A stretch of 50,492 nucleotides of DNA from Oscillospiraceae bacterium. GTDB lineage: Bacteria; Bacillota; Clostridia; Oscillospirales; Oscillospiraceae. The stretch covers positions 1-50,492 of the forward strand of contig JAFWVV010000036.1 of NCBI GenBank assembly GCA_017518225.1, in the 5' to 3' direction. Within the stretch, counting starts at the first letter, position 1. Each line of letters begins with the position of its first letter. Positions 42,746 to 50,492 of this stretch are shown in pieces. The notes below the pieces were generated by a model. That model was not told the origin of the DNA. It did no database searches and was given only the letters and a program-made list of their open reading frames with translations. A program made the position numbers and the translations under genes.

Positions 42746-43338
42746 TGGATTTGATTTCTGCCCTTGAGGCGGTTCTGTTTGCAGCGGGCGAACCGCTGCC
42801 CGTGGCGCGATTGTCGCTGGTTTTCGGCGTTGAACAACAGGAGATAGAGCTTGCAGCCAATGAACTGATCGAGCGCTACGAGCACGAGGGGCGCGGGATG
42901 CGGATTGTGCGTATGGACGCGAAGCTGCAGATGTGCTCTGCACCGGAATTTGCCGCTCTGATCACAAAAACGCTTGAACAGCGAAAGCCGCCAATGCTTT
43001 CGCAGTCGGCGCTGGAAACGATGGCGATCGTCGCCTATTTCCAACCCGTAACCCGCGCTTATATCGATCAGGTGCGCGGCGTTGACAGCTCGTATACTGT
43101 CGGCGCATTGACGGAACGCGGCTTGATCGAGCCCTGCGGTCGTTTGGACGTGCCCGGCAGACCGACGCTCTTCCAGACGACAGATCTGTTTTTGCGCACG
43201 ATGGGTGTTGAGAAGCTCGAGGATCTGCCTGTGCTGCCGGATTTGAGCCAGGGAGAAGGCGTCGAGCAGCTGCAAAAGAGCATTGAGGCTTTGGAGCAGG
43301 CGGAAAATACTCAAATCAGCATCGACGAGGTCGAGTAA
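42742..43338 (+). CDS. scpB: Segregation and condensation protein B
   Basis: 198 residues: two winged-helix domains; AVLFAAGEPLPVARL at the start and LSQSALETMAIVAYFQPVTRAYIDQVRGVDSSYTV in two blocks near 85-120 are typical. C-terminal tail acidic. Dimerises on ScpA in the condensin. Confidence 0.95.
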   Translation: MMDLISALEAVLFAAGEPLPVARLSLVFGVEQQEIELAANELIERYEHEGRGMRIVRMDAKLQMCSAPEFAALITKTLEQRKPPMLSQSALETMAIVAYFQPVTRAYIDQVRGVDSSYTVGALTERGLIEPCGRLDVPGRPTLFQTTDLFLRTMGVEKLEDLPVLPDLSQGEGVEQLQKSIEALEQAENTQISIDEVE

Positions 43339-43377
43339 GACGGTATTCTAATATTTTTGCATAAAGGAGGGGCGACC

Positions 43378-44106
43378 ATGATTGGATGGATTATTCTGGC
43401 GATTTTTGCATCCTTGCTCATCGGCTTGTGTCTGATTCGCGTTGGTATTGCCGCCTCCTATGAAGAAAAAGTCTTTTCTCTGGATGCCAAAGTGGCGGGC
43501 GTCAACATTCAGGTCTTTCCGAAAAAAGAAGACGACGATAAGAAAAAAGAAGACAAAGAGGAAAAACCAAAAAAGAAGAAAGAAAAGCCGGAAGACGGGA
43601 AGAAAAAGAAAAAAGGATTGCCTTTTGGGTTTTCCAAAGAGGAGCTTTTTGACCTGATTAAGGACTTGCTGATTCGGGCCGGCCGCTTTCCGCGCAAGAT
43701 CCGTGTCGATTATTTTAAGCTCTATTTGCTTGTGGCTGGAAAAGACCCCTATGCGACGGCCAGAACCTACGGTACGGTCAACGAGGCGCTGTCGATCCTC
43801 CTCCCGCTTGCAAAAAACAGCTTTTGCGTGAAGCGATCCAGTGTTCGTACAGAGATTGACTTCATCCGCGATTCCATGGAGATTGAGGCAGCTTTGTCGC
43901 TCTCCATCCGCATTGGGCAGATTCTCGGCTTTGGATTATCGCTCACATTCAGCGCCTTGCGAGCCTTTTTGAAGAGTAAGCGACGGCAGAGAAAAGAGGC
44001 ACGTGCGGAGAAAAAACAGCTGCAAACCGACCCGGAGATTCCGGATAAACATGAAGTTATGAGCAACAATGAGCAGATAGAGGAAAGGAAGGTCGCAAAT
44101 GGATAA
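43378..44106 (+). CDS. DUF2953 membrane protein with Lys/Glu-rich segment
   Basis: 242 residues from ATG 43378 with AAAGGAGG upstream. N-terminal membrane helix (about 2-20), a highly charged block of some 35 residues near 45-80 made of Lys, Glu, Asp and Pro, then the DUF2953 part with KIRVDYFKLYLLVAGKDPYATARTYGTVNEAL. C-terminal region again basic and helical. DUF2953 genes sit before ytfJ in many spore-formers. Function unknown. Overlaps ytfJ by eight bases. Confidence 0.85.
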   Translation: MIGWIILAIFASLLIGLCLIRVGIAASYEEKVFSLDAKVAGVNIQVFPKKEDDDKKKEDKEEKPKKKKEKPEDGKKKKKGLPFGFSKEELFDLIKDLLIRAGRFPRKIRVDYFKLYLLVAGKDPYATARTYGTVNEALSILLPLAKNSFCVKRSSVRTEIDFIRDSMEIEAALSLSIRIGQILGFGLSLTFSALRAFLKSKRRQRKEARAEKKQLQTDPEIPDKHEVMSNNEQIEERKVANG

Positions 44107-44488
44107 CAAAAACCCGATCGGCGAACTGATGCAGAGCACGATGGAGAATGTGCGCAACATTCTCAAGGTAGACACGGTTGTTGGTGATCCCATTTTTACG
44201 CCCGATGGCATTACGCTGGTTCCGGTATCTCGTATCAGCGTTGGTTTTGGCGGCGGCGGCGTGGAGTTTGGCAACAAGAAAGGTCTGGAAGCGCGCCCTT
44301 ACGGCGGCGGAAACGCTACGGGTGTGAAAATTGACCCGATTGGTTTTCTTGTCATCAAGGACGGGAACGTACGCATGGTCAATATTCTTCCTGCTGCAAA
44401 TACAACGGTGGATCGCATCATTGATCTTGTACCGCAGGTCATTGATCGCGTTGAGGGATTTATCAACAAGCAGAACGAGAATTCATAA
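44099..44488 (+). CDS. ytfJ: GerW family sporulation protein YtfJ
   Basis: 129 residues. Family pattern: NPIGELMQSTMENVRNILKVDTVVGDPI near the start, GITLVPVSRISVGFGGGG and GVKIDPIGFLVI. YtfJ (GerW) is a sporulation protein needed for germination with L-alanine in Bacillus. AGGAAAGG precedes ATG 44099. Followed by a hairpin that contains the next gene's RBS. Confidence 0.94.
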   Translation: MDNKNPIGELMQSTMENVRNILKVDTVVGDPIFTPDGITLVPVSRISVGFGGGGVEFGNKKGLEARPYGGGNATGVKIDPIGFLVIKDGNVRMVNILPAANTTVDRIIDLVPQVIDRVEGFINKQNENS

Positions 44489-44508
44489 TCCTTTTCTTTC
44501 AAGGCCAT

Positions 44509-44547
44509 AATAAGCACTGCCCAAAGATAGAAAGGGTGGTGCTTATT
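44509..44547 (+). promoter_or_regulatory. Hairpin enclosing the dacF ribosome binding site
   Basis: AATAAGCACTGCCC (44509-44522) pairs with GGGTGGTGCTTATT (44534-44547) over 14 bp, including two wobbles, around an 11-base A-rich loop. The GGG of the dacF Shine-Dalgarno is in the stem and the TTG start (44548) abuts it. TTTTG follows, so it might also act as a weak terminator for ytfJ. Confidence 0.65.
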
Positions 44548-45594
44548 TTGAAACAATGGATATCGCTGTTGCTGGCAGCCCTTGTGCCGCTGTCAGCCAT
44601 TGCGCCTGCCGCTGCGAACGACACGCCGAAGGTATCGGCCAAAAGTGCTGTTGTCATGAGCGAGAATGGCGATCTGCTTTTTGCCCATGACGAGGATTTG
44701 CTGCTGCCGATGGCCAGCACAACCAAGCTGATGACGGCGCTGCTTGTCGCTGAGCGCCGCGACTTGGACGAGAAAATTGAGATTGACGCCGCGTGGTGCG
44801 GTCTCGAGGGCTCTTCCATGTATCTGCGCCCGGGACAGCTCTATACGATCCGCGAGCTTTTGACGGGTTTGCTGCTTGTCTCCGGTAACGATGCAGCCAG
44901 GGCGCTTGCCTGCATAACGGCAGGGGACGAGTTGTCCTTTGCGGCGTTGATGAACGACAGGGCGGCCACACTTGGCATGAGCAGAAGCCATTTTATGAAT
45001 CCACACGGCTTGAATGAGCCGGAGCATTATTCCACGGCGCATGATTTAGCGGTTTTGATGCGGGCTGTGATGGAGCAGCCGGCGCTTGCGGAGATCCTTG
45101 GCATGAGCAGCGCCACGGTCGGAGAGCAGCAGATCCATAATCACAACAAGCTTTTGCGTCGATGCGTCGGCTGTCTGGGAGGCAAGACCGGGTATACCGC
45201 TGTCGCCGGACGCTGCCTGGTCAGCTGCGTGGAGCGCGACGGTATGCGCCTGTTTTGCGTTACCTTGTCTGATCCCAATGACTGGAACGATCATGTCTGC
45301 CTATACGACTGGGCGTATTCTCGTTTTGAAATGCGACAGCTTGACGGCAAAAGCTTTGGCTATGAGCTTCCCGTCTTTTCCGGCGTTGAAAGCTCTGTGC
45401 GGGCAATCCCGGCGCAGGAAATCCGTTTTTTGCTGCCAAAAGGGGCGCAGCCGCAGTATGTTTTGAACCTGCCGATGTATTGCTTCGCGCCTGTGCGGGG
45501 CAATGCGCTTGCAGGAAAGCTTGTGGTACAGTTGGACGGAAGAATTCTGGCAGAAGCTGAGATGGTTTATGAGAAAACGATCCCGGTGAAGTAG
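44548..45594 (+). CDS. dacF: D-alanyl-D-alanine carboxypeptidase (DacF-like)
   Basis: 348 residues from TTG 44548 (AAAGGGTGG upstream; GTG 44536 would overlap that site). Signal peptide (KQWISLLLAALVPLSAIAPAAA), then a penicillin-binding peptidase S11 domain: active Ser in ASTTKLM near 55, SGNDAARAL near 112 and KTGYT near 215. A C-terminal beta domain follows. Trims the terminal D-Ala of peptidoglycan stem peptides, in cortex or wall. DacF rather than DacA or DacB is suggested by the sporulation neighbours and length, not proven. Confidence 0.9.
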   Translation: MKQWISLLLAALVPLSAIAPAAANDTPKVSAKSAVVMSENGDLLFAHDEDLLLPMASTTKLMTALLVAERRDLDEKIEIDAAWCGLEGSSMYLRPGQLYTIRELLTGLLLVSGNDAARALACITAGDELSFAALMNDRAATLGMSRSHFMNPHGLNEPEHYSTAHDLAVLMRAVMEQPALAEILGMSSATVGEQQIHNHNKLLRRCVGCLGGKTGYTAVAGRCLVSCVERDGMRLFCVTLSDPNDWNDHVCLYDWAYSRFEMRQLDGKSFGYELPVFSGVESSVRAIPAQEIRFLLPKGAQPQYVLNLPMYCFAPVRGNALAGKLVVQLDGRILAEAEMVYEKTIPVK

Positions 45595-45604
45595 GGGAAT
45601 GAAA

Positions 45605-46306
45605 ATGGCGGAACGGATTCAAAAAATATTGGCTGCGGCGGGGCTGATGTCCCGCCGCGCCGCGGAGGAAGCGATTTTGGCAGGCCGGGTGAGTGTCAAC
45701 GGCCGAACAGCTGCGCTCGGTGAGCGCGCTGAGGCGGACGATGTGATCGCCTTGGACGGATTTACGCTGATTGAGCCGGAAAAAAAGCGTTATTTGATGC
45801 TTCATAAGCCGCGCGGCTATGTGACGACGCTGCGGGATGAAAAGGGCAGGAAAACAGTTGTTGAGCTCCTGAACGGCGTAAACGCCCGGGTATATCCGGT
45901 GGGGCGGCTCGATCTCAATTCCGAGGGACTGCTGCTGCTGACAAACGACGGCGATTTTGCAAACCGTGTTATGCATCCCTCCGGCGATATCAGCAAAACC
46001 TATCTCGTGTGGGTGCGCGGTGCGGATCTCCCGCATGCGGCAGAGCGGCTGTCGCGTCCGATTGCGCTGGATGGCGTCAAATTACGCCCTGCGAGGGTTC
46101 GAAGCATCAAGCTCAACCAAGACGATGCCTTGCTTTCCGTGACGATTTTTGAGGGGAGAAACCGTCAGATTCGACGGATGTGTGAAAGCTGCGAGCTTCA
46201 TGTGACGCGCCTTGTGCGCGTCTCGGAGGGAAAGCTTCAGCTGGGCGAGCTGCCGCTCGGGCAGTGGCGTGAGCTGACGGATGAGGAAATACACTATTTT
46301 GACTGA
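45605..46306 (+). CDS. rluB: RsuA/RluB-type pseudouridine synthase
   Basis: 233 residues from ATG 45605 (TAGGGGA six bases before); ATG 45599 is too close. N-terminal S4 domain (RIQKILAAAGLMSRRAAEEAILAGRVSVNG in its first 50 residues) and catalytic domain with GRLDLNSEGLLLLTNDGDFANR, where the Asp is catalytic. Modifies a uridine in rRNA; RluB (23S) is the usual call for this context. Confidence 0.92.
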   Translation: MAERIQKILAAAGLMSRRAAEEAILAGRVSVNGRTAALGERAEADDVIALDGFTLIEPEKKRYLMLHKPRGYVTTLRDEKGRKTVVELLNGVNARVYPVGRLDLNSEGLLLLTNDGDFANRVMHPSGDISKTYLVWVRGADLPHAAERLSRPIALDGVKLRPARVRSIKLNQDDALLSVTIFEGRNRQIRRMCESCELHVTRLVRVSEGKLQLGELPLGQWRELTDEEIHYFD

Positions 46307-46319
46307 CAGGCATACATAT

Positions 46320-47579
46320 ATGGAAGACAGAAAACAACAGGATTTTGATCTCGTCGTCATCGGCGGCGGCGCGGCGGGGCTGATGTGCGCGGCAACGGCA
46401 GGCGAACATGGACTTCGTGTGCTGGTGCTTGATTCCAATGAGAAGCTTGGCAGAAAGCTGCGCATCACCGGCAAAGGCCGCTGCAACCTGACAAACAACT
46501 GTGATATTAAGACCCTGCTGGCCAATATTCCGGGCGACGGACGCTTTCTCTACAGCTCGCTCAACGCCTTCTCGCCGCGCGATACGATGGACTGGTTTTC
46601 CGAGCGCGGTCTGGCTTTGAAAACCGAGCGCGGCAACCGTGTATTTCCGGTCTCCGACAGAGCTGACGACGTGGCCGAGACCTTGATCCGCGTCTGCAAA
46701 GGAAACGGCGTCGTCTTTCGCCGGGCAAAGGCGCGCGCCCTTCATAGCGAGAATGGCGCGATTAAGGCGGTCATTGCGGAGAACGGGCGTATCAACTGCC
46801 GGGCAGCGGCGGTCTGTACAGGCGGCTTGTCTTATCCGCTCACCGGCTCAACGGGGGACGGCTATCGCTTTGCCAGATCTTTTGGACATACGGTGACGGA
46901 ACTCTCGGCCTCTTTGGTGCCGCTGGAGAGCGACGACGACTGGTGTGAGCAGATGCAGGGGTTTTCCCTGAAAAATGTTGAGCTGTCTGCTTATGAGGAT
47001 GATCGCTTGATTTATCGCGAGCTGGGAGAAATGCTTTTTACGCACTTTGGGGTGTCGGGGCCGTTGGTGCTCTCCGCCAGCGCACATATGAAGCGCTTTG
47101 AACGCTGCAGCTATCGGTTGTCGATTGATTTGAAGCCGGGGCTGGACGACAAAAAACTGGATGCAAGGCTTTTGCGAGATTTTCAGACCTACGGAAAACG
47201 CGCGTTTAAAAACGCGCTGGATGATTTGGCCGGACAGTCTATGATTCCGGTGTTGGTGCGCTTGTCCGGCATCGACGAAAATAAACACGCCAATGAATTG
47301 ACGCGCGAGGAACGCCTGCGCTTTTTGTCCTTGCTCAAGCATTTTCCCGTTTCCATTCGTGGAAAGCGTCCGGTTGACGAGGCGGTTGTTACCGCCGGCG
47401 GCGTCAGCCTCAAGGAGATTGACCCGCGCACGATGGAATCTAAACTGATTCGCGGTCTGTTTTTTGCCGGGGAGGTTTTGGATCTGGACGCCTATACCGG
47501 AGGCTTTAATTTGCAAATCGCATGGACGACCGGCCACGCCGCCGGACTTGCCATTGCACATAGGGAGGAAGAAAAATGA
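46320..47579 (+). CDS. NAD(P)/FAD-dependent oxidoreductase (HI0933/BaiN-like)
   Basis: 419 residues from ATG 46320; an ATG at 46281 inside the previous gene is less likely. FAD-binding Rossmann motif VVIGGGAAGLMCAATAGEHG near 10-29, RITGKGRCNLTN near 50, and the C-terminal TGGFNLQIAWTTGHAAGLA near 395. Family HI0933-like, with a member (BaiN) linked to bile-acid reduction in Clostridium scindens; most members sit, as here, in a cmk-ispH housekeeping run, so a bile-acid role is not assumed. Overlaps cmk by four bases. Confidence 0.9.
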   Translation: MEDRKQQDFDLVVIGGGAAGLMCAATAGEHGLRVLVLDSNEKLGRKLRITGKGRCNLTNNCDIKTLLANIPGDGRFLYSSLNAFSPRDTMDWFSERGLALKTERGNRVFPVSDRADDVAETLIRVCKGNGVVFRRAKARALHSENGAIKAVIAENGRINCRAAAVCTGGLSYPLTGSTGDGYRFARSFGHTVTELSASLVPLESDDDWCEQMQGFSLKNVELSAYEDDRLIYRELGEMLFTHFGVSGPLVLSASAHMKRFERCSYRLSIDLKPGLDDKKLDARLLRDFQTYGKRAFKNALDDLAGQSMIPVLVRLSGIDENKHANELTREERLRFLSLLKHFPVSIRGKRPVDEAVVTAGGVSLKEIDPRTMESKLIRGLFFAGEVLDLDAYTGGFNLQIAWTTGHAAGLAIAHREEEK

Positions 47580-48262
47580 ACGGACACCTTGCCATCGCTA
47601 TTGACGGCCCCAGCGGCGCAGGAAAGAGCAGCCTTGCCAGACGCGCGGCCGCCCACTATGATTTTATTTATGTGGATACCGGCGCGATCTACCGCTGCGT
47701 CGGACTGGCGGGTTTTCGCAACGGCGTGGATACGCGCGACGCCGCGGCGGTAGAGCGCATTCTGCCGCAGCTTCAGATTCGCATGAAATATAATGAGGCA
47801 GGGGAGCAGCGAATGTATCTGGGCGAGGAGGATGTTTCGGCGGATATCCGCCTGCCGGAAATCTCGATCTGCGCGTCGAACGTATCTGCACATCCCTCTG
47901 TCCGCGCCTTTTTGCTGGAGATGCAGCGGAAAATGGCTCGCGAAAACAACGTGATTATGGATGGGCGCGATATCGGCACCGTCGTTTTGCCTGATGCAGA
48001 ACTGAAGATCTTTTTAACGGCGAGCAGTACTGCGCGCGCACAGCGCCGCCTGCTGGAACTGCACAGCAAGGGCGTAGAGACAAGCTTGGAAGAGGTACTG
48101 AAGGATATCGAGCTGCGCGATTATCAGGACAGCCATCGTGCCGAAGCGCCTCTGCGGCAGGCGGAGGACGCCGTACTGCTGGACACGACGGAAATTGACT
48201 TCGATCAAAGCTTTCTCTGCCTTTGCCGGATTATTGAGGAAAGGCTTGGGATAAGGGCTTGA
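47576..48262 (+). CDS. cmk: Cytidylate kinase
   Basis: 228 residues. Phosphorylates CMP and dCMP. P-loop GPSGAGKSSLAR near 11-22, YVDTGAIYRCVGL near 34, MDGRDIGTVV near 125, and the LID region RAQRRLLEL near 150. Adjacent to the S1 gene, as in most bacteria. Overlaps ispH-rpsA by four bases. Confidence 0.96.
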   Translation: MNGHLAIAIDGPSGAGKSSLARRAAAHYDFIYVDTGAIYRCVGLAGFRNGVDTRDAAAVERILPQLQIRMKYNEAGEQRMYLGEEDVSADIRLPEISICASNVSAHPSVRAFLLEMQRKMARENNVIMDGRDIGTVVLPDAELKIFLTASSTARAQRRLLELHSKGVETSLEEVLKDIELRDYQDSHRAEAPLRQAEDAVLLDTTEIDFDQSFLCLCRIIEERLGIRA

Positions 48263-50301
48263 AAACCATTATTCAGGCGGAGAGCGCGGGCTTCTGTTTT
48301 GGTGTCAAGCGCTCTGTGGAGCTGGCGGATAAGCTGCTGGCTGAACGCGGTGAAATCGCATGTTTGGGCGAGCTGATTCATAATCGGCAAGTTGTGGATG
48401 AGATGGCGTCACGCGGTATGCGCGTGATTACTGCGCCCAACGAACTCAAAAAAGGTGATTGCGTGATGATTCGCGCTCACGGCGTATCGAAGAGCGTCAT
48501 TGACGGTCTCCGGCAAAGCGGTGTGGATTTCATTGACGCAAGCTGTCCAAGGGTTAAGGCGATTCACAGCATTGTCGAAACGGCTGCGCGCGATGGACGC
48601 TTTGTTGTGATTCTCGGCACAAAAAATCACCCGGAGGTTGAAGGGATTTGCGGCTGGTGCGGGGAGCACACCGTCGTTGAAAACGCCGATGAACTGGAAG
48701 ATTTTCTGCTAAAAAATGGAGATGTCTGTCAAAGACCGCTTCAGATGGTTGTTCAAACGACGCAAACACAAAATAATTTCTCAGAATGCGCTAAAATCTT
48801 AAAAAAAAGATGTACAAACGCGAAAATATCTGATACAATATGCTCTGCTACGTCTACGCGGCAGAAAGATGCGGCCGATTTGGCGTCTCAATGCGAGGCC
48901 ATGGTCGTGATTGGCGGAAAGCACAGCGCAAACAGCATCCATCTGGCAGAGATTTGCCGGGAGCGCTGCTCCCAGGTGCAATTTGTTGAGTCAGCAGAGG
49001 AGCTGGATCTCGCTGCTCTTGATGCTTGCCATACCGTGGGGCTCACGGCGGGCGCATCTACCCCAGCGTGGATAATTAAGGAGGTAAGAAACAAAATGGA
49101 CGAACTGAACGAGATCAAAGTGGAAGAATCCGCAGAGCCGAAGGAACTGAGCTTCGACGAAATGCTGGAGGAGACCCTCAAAACCATATATAATGGGGAC
49201 AAGGTGAAGGGCCTGGTTGTCGGTATTAACGGCACGGAGATCAGTGTGGATCTCGGCGCAAAGCATGCCGGCTTCATTCCCACGTCCGAATTTACGGATG
49301 ACGGAATCAAGGTTGAGGACGCGGTAAAGGTCGGCGACGAGATTGAGGCGATTGTTGTCCGCGTCAACGACGTGGAGGGCACGGCCCAGCTGAGCAAGAA
49401 GCGTCTGGATGCTGCCAAGACCTGGAACGATGTCGAAGCGGCTGTCGAGGACGGTACGATTCTTGAGGGTGTTGTCACCGAAGAGAACAAGGGCGGCGTT
49501 GTTGTCAATGTCAAGGGTGTGCGCGTGTTTGTTCCCGCTTCTCAGACCGATCTGCCCCGCGAGGCTGATTTGGCCGAGCTGCTGAAGAAGACCGTCCGTC
49601 TCAAGATCACGGAGGTCAACAAGGCTCGCAAGCGTGTTGTCGGCTCGATCCGCCGCGTTGCTCAGGCTGAGCGCCGTGCGCTGACCGAGGCCATTTGGAA
49701 CGAGATTGAGATCGGCAAGAAGTACCACGGCACGGTCAAGTCTCTGACCAGCTACGGCACCTTCGTCGATATCGGCGGCATTGACGGCATGGTTCATGTC
49801 TCCGAACTGAGCTGGGGTCGTATCCACCAGCCCTCTGAGGTCGTTTCCGTTGGTGACGAGATCGACGTCTACGTCATCAATTTCGATCGTGAGAAGCGTA
49901 AGATTTCTCTCGGCTATAAGGATCCCGACGCCAATCCCTGGAGTCTGTTCACCGGCAAGTATGCCGTGGGCGACGTGGCTCCCGTTAAGATCGTCAAGCT
50001 GATGGACTTCGGCGCCTTTGCCGAGGTTGTTCCCGGCGTTGACGGCCTGATCCACATCTCCCAGATTGCCAACCGTCGCATTGGCAAGCCCGGCGACGTG
50101 CTGACCGTCGGCGATGAAGTCGAGGCGAAGATCACTGCGATCGACGAGGACAAGCACAAGGTTTCTCTGTCCATTCGTGCCCTGTCTGAGCCGGAGCCGG
50201 CCGAATATTTTGACGAGGACGAGGAAGAAACTGAGGATCAGATCGAGGTCGAAGTGCTTGAAGAGGATGCTGCTCCTGCCGATACGACGGAGGAAGCCTA
50301 A
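48259..50301 (+). CDS. ispH-rpsA: IspH reductase fused to ribosomal protein S1
   Basis: 680 residues from TTG 48259. N-terminal IspH (4-hydroxy-3-methylbut-2-enyl diphosphate reductase, last MEP step): Fe-S cysteines in FCFGVKR near 13, SCPRVKA near 96 and CSATSTRQ near 195, and closing GASTPAWIIKEVRNKM near 265-280. From residue 316 there are four S1 RNA-binding motifs (about 316, 398, 485 and 570), then an acidic tail. This fusion is known in Clostridia. Odd: a strong Shine-Dalgarno and ATG at the domain border, and a promoter-like site inside ispH; see next entry. Confidence 0.95.
   Translation: MKTIIQAESAGFCFGVKRSVELADKLLAERGEIACLGELIHNRQVVDEMASRGMRVITAPNELKKGDCVMIRAHGVSKSVIDGLRQSGVDFIDASCPRVKAIHSIVETAARDGRFVVILGTKNHPEVEGICGWCGEHTVVENADELEDFLLKNGDVCQRPLQMVVQTTQTQNNFSECAKILKKRCTNAKISDTICSATSTRQKDAADLASQCEAMVVIGGKHSANSIHLAEICRERCSQVQFVESAEELDLAALDACHTVGLTAGASTPAWIIKEVRNKMDELNEIKVEESAEPKELSFDEMLEETLKTIYNGDKVKGLVVGINGTEISVDLGAKHAGFIPTSEFTDDGIKVEDAVKVGDEIEAIVVRVNDVEGTAQLSKKRLDAAKTWNDVEAAVEDGTILEGVVTEENKGGVVVNVKGVRVFVPASQTDLPREADLAELLKKTVRLKITEVNKARKRVVGSIRRVAQAERRALTEAIWNEIEIGKKYHGTVKSLTSYGTFVDIGGIDGMVHVSELSWGRIHQPSEVVSVGDEIDVYVINFDREKRKISLGYKDPDANPWSLFTGKYAVGDVAPVKIVKLMDFGAFAEVVPGVDGLIHISQIANRRIGKPGDVLTVGDEVEAKITAIDEDKHKVSLSIRALSEPEPAEYFDEDEEETEDQIEVEVLEEDAAPADTTEEA
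48811..49098 (+). promoter_or_regulatory. Internal promoter and internal start for a free S1 protein
   Basis: TGTACA (48811-48816), 17 bases, TACAAT (48834-48839) in an AT-rich part of ispH. Then AAGGAGGT (49078-49085) lies 10 bases before an in-frame ATG (49096), exactly at the border of the IspH and S1 parts. Use of that ATG would give a separate S1-like protein of 401 residues. The Shine-Dalgarno also encodes the conserved IKEV of IspH, so chance cannot be excluded. Confidence 0.45.
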
Positions 50302-50325
50302 TCCGCTTATTATTCAAATTAAAAC

Positions 50326-50354
50326 GACAGCCGACTCTCAAAGAGTCGGCTGTC
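50326..50354 (+). terminator. Hairpin after ispH-rpsA
   Basis: Perfect 13-bp stem GACAGCCGACTCT/AGAGTCGGCTGTC with loop CAA, 24 bases after the stop. No T run follows, so it may protect the RNA end instead of terminating. Confidence 0.6.
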
Positions 50355-50364
50355 AGACCGTAGA

Positions 50365-50400
50365 CAAACCCGCTTTAGGCTGAGGCCGAAAGCGGGTTTG
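50365..50400 (+). terminator. Second hairpin after ispH-rpsA
   Basis: Perfect 12-bp stem CAAACCCGCTTT/AAAGCGGGTTTG with an inner GGC/GCC, followed by TTGCG. It is symmetric and could act on either strand. Confidence 0.6.
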
Positions 50401-50449
50401 TTGCGTAGATGTTGAAAAAATCGGTGAGGAAGTCCAAAACAAGCTGAAA

Positions 50450-50488
50450 AAGCGAGGGAATAGGGCGGTTTTTCCACCGCTTTTTTGC
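50450..50488 (+). terminator. Third hairpin with T run near the window end
   Basis: AAAAAGCG (outer) pairs with CGCTTTTT, and an alternative inner stem GCGGT/ACCGC lies at 50465-50480; T6 follows. The most classical terminator of the three. Nothing else is seen in 50302-50492. Confidence 0.65.
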
Positions 50489-50492
50489 TAAC

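Noticed and set aside
46320-47579. Bile-acid flavoprotein BaiN.
   Set aside because: The fold is the same, but no other bai gene is present and the place in a cmk-ispH run is the common housekeeping one.
1-50492. tRNA, rRNA, insertion sequences, phage genes and CRISPR arrays.
   Set aside because: I looked for transposase or integrase motifs, clover-leaf ends and regular spacers and saw none.

Overview
The window comes from a spore-forming, anaerobic, Gram-positive member of the Clostridia, most like an Oscillospiraceae/Ruminococcaceae-type gut bacterium of medium-high GC. The reasons are a complete spoIIIAA-AH operon, GerW (YtfJ), DacF-like and SpoIVFB-like sporulation genes, the IspH-S1 ribosomal protein fusion found in Clostridia, a tyrosine T-box, frequent TTG/GTG starts with strong Shine-Dalgarno sites, and an LPXTG-type surface protein. 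Genus-level placement is inference. There are no rRNA, tRNA, insertion-sequence, phage or CRISPR features; this is mostly core chromosome.

Layout. 1-3.4 kb: the end of an unidentified gene, a short structured region ending in a terminator, and a large repeat-containing cell-wall surface protein. 3.5-7.9 kb: the eight-gene spoIIIA operon (mother cell to forespore channel), with overlapping genes and an unusually small SpoIIIAG. 8.0-17.0 kb: asp23-nusB-xseA-xseB-ispA-dxs-tlyA-nadK-argR-recN, a classic Firmicutes housekeeping run lacking the accB, accC and folD genes found here in Bacillus. 17.0-20.2 kb: a PH-like membrane protein on the minus strand, then a tyrosine T-box driving a C_GCAxxG_C_C protein, tyrS and a methyltransferase. 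20.3-25.8 kb (minus strand): a two-gene radical SAM operon of unknown role, then larB-larC-larE-nudix, which makes the nickel-pincer nucleotide cofactor although no larA is present.

25.8-30.5 kb: a small membrane protein coupled to an M50 protease (SpoIVFA/SpoIVFB-like), a HAD phosphatase with an operator-like palindrome in its promoter, the TIGR03960/TIGR03936 radical SAM pair and a flavin-binding PPOX protein. 30.5-33.7 kb: rplS, lepB, rbgA, rnhB, yraN and a DUF1540 gene. 33.8-41.2 kb: a metallophosphoesterase, then the protein quality-control run tig-clpP-clpX-lon-ysxC. 41.2-50.5 kb: an M50 protease, scpA-scpB, a DUF2953 protein, ytfJ, dacF, a pseudouridine synthase, a HI0933-family flavoprotein, cmk and the ispH-rpsA fusion, followed by three hairpins.

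The best candidates for something not well described are: the compact SpoIIIAG that seems to lack the beta-triangle insertion; an internal promoter plus a strong internal Shine-Dalgarno inside ispH-rpsA that could give a free S1 protein; the orphan radical SAM pair; the larBCE-nudix operon without larA and with a three-cysteine LarE; ArgR and TyrRS with substituted signature residues; and a 14-bp hairpin burying the dacF ribosome binding site. All functional calls come from reading motifs; no database search was run.
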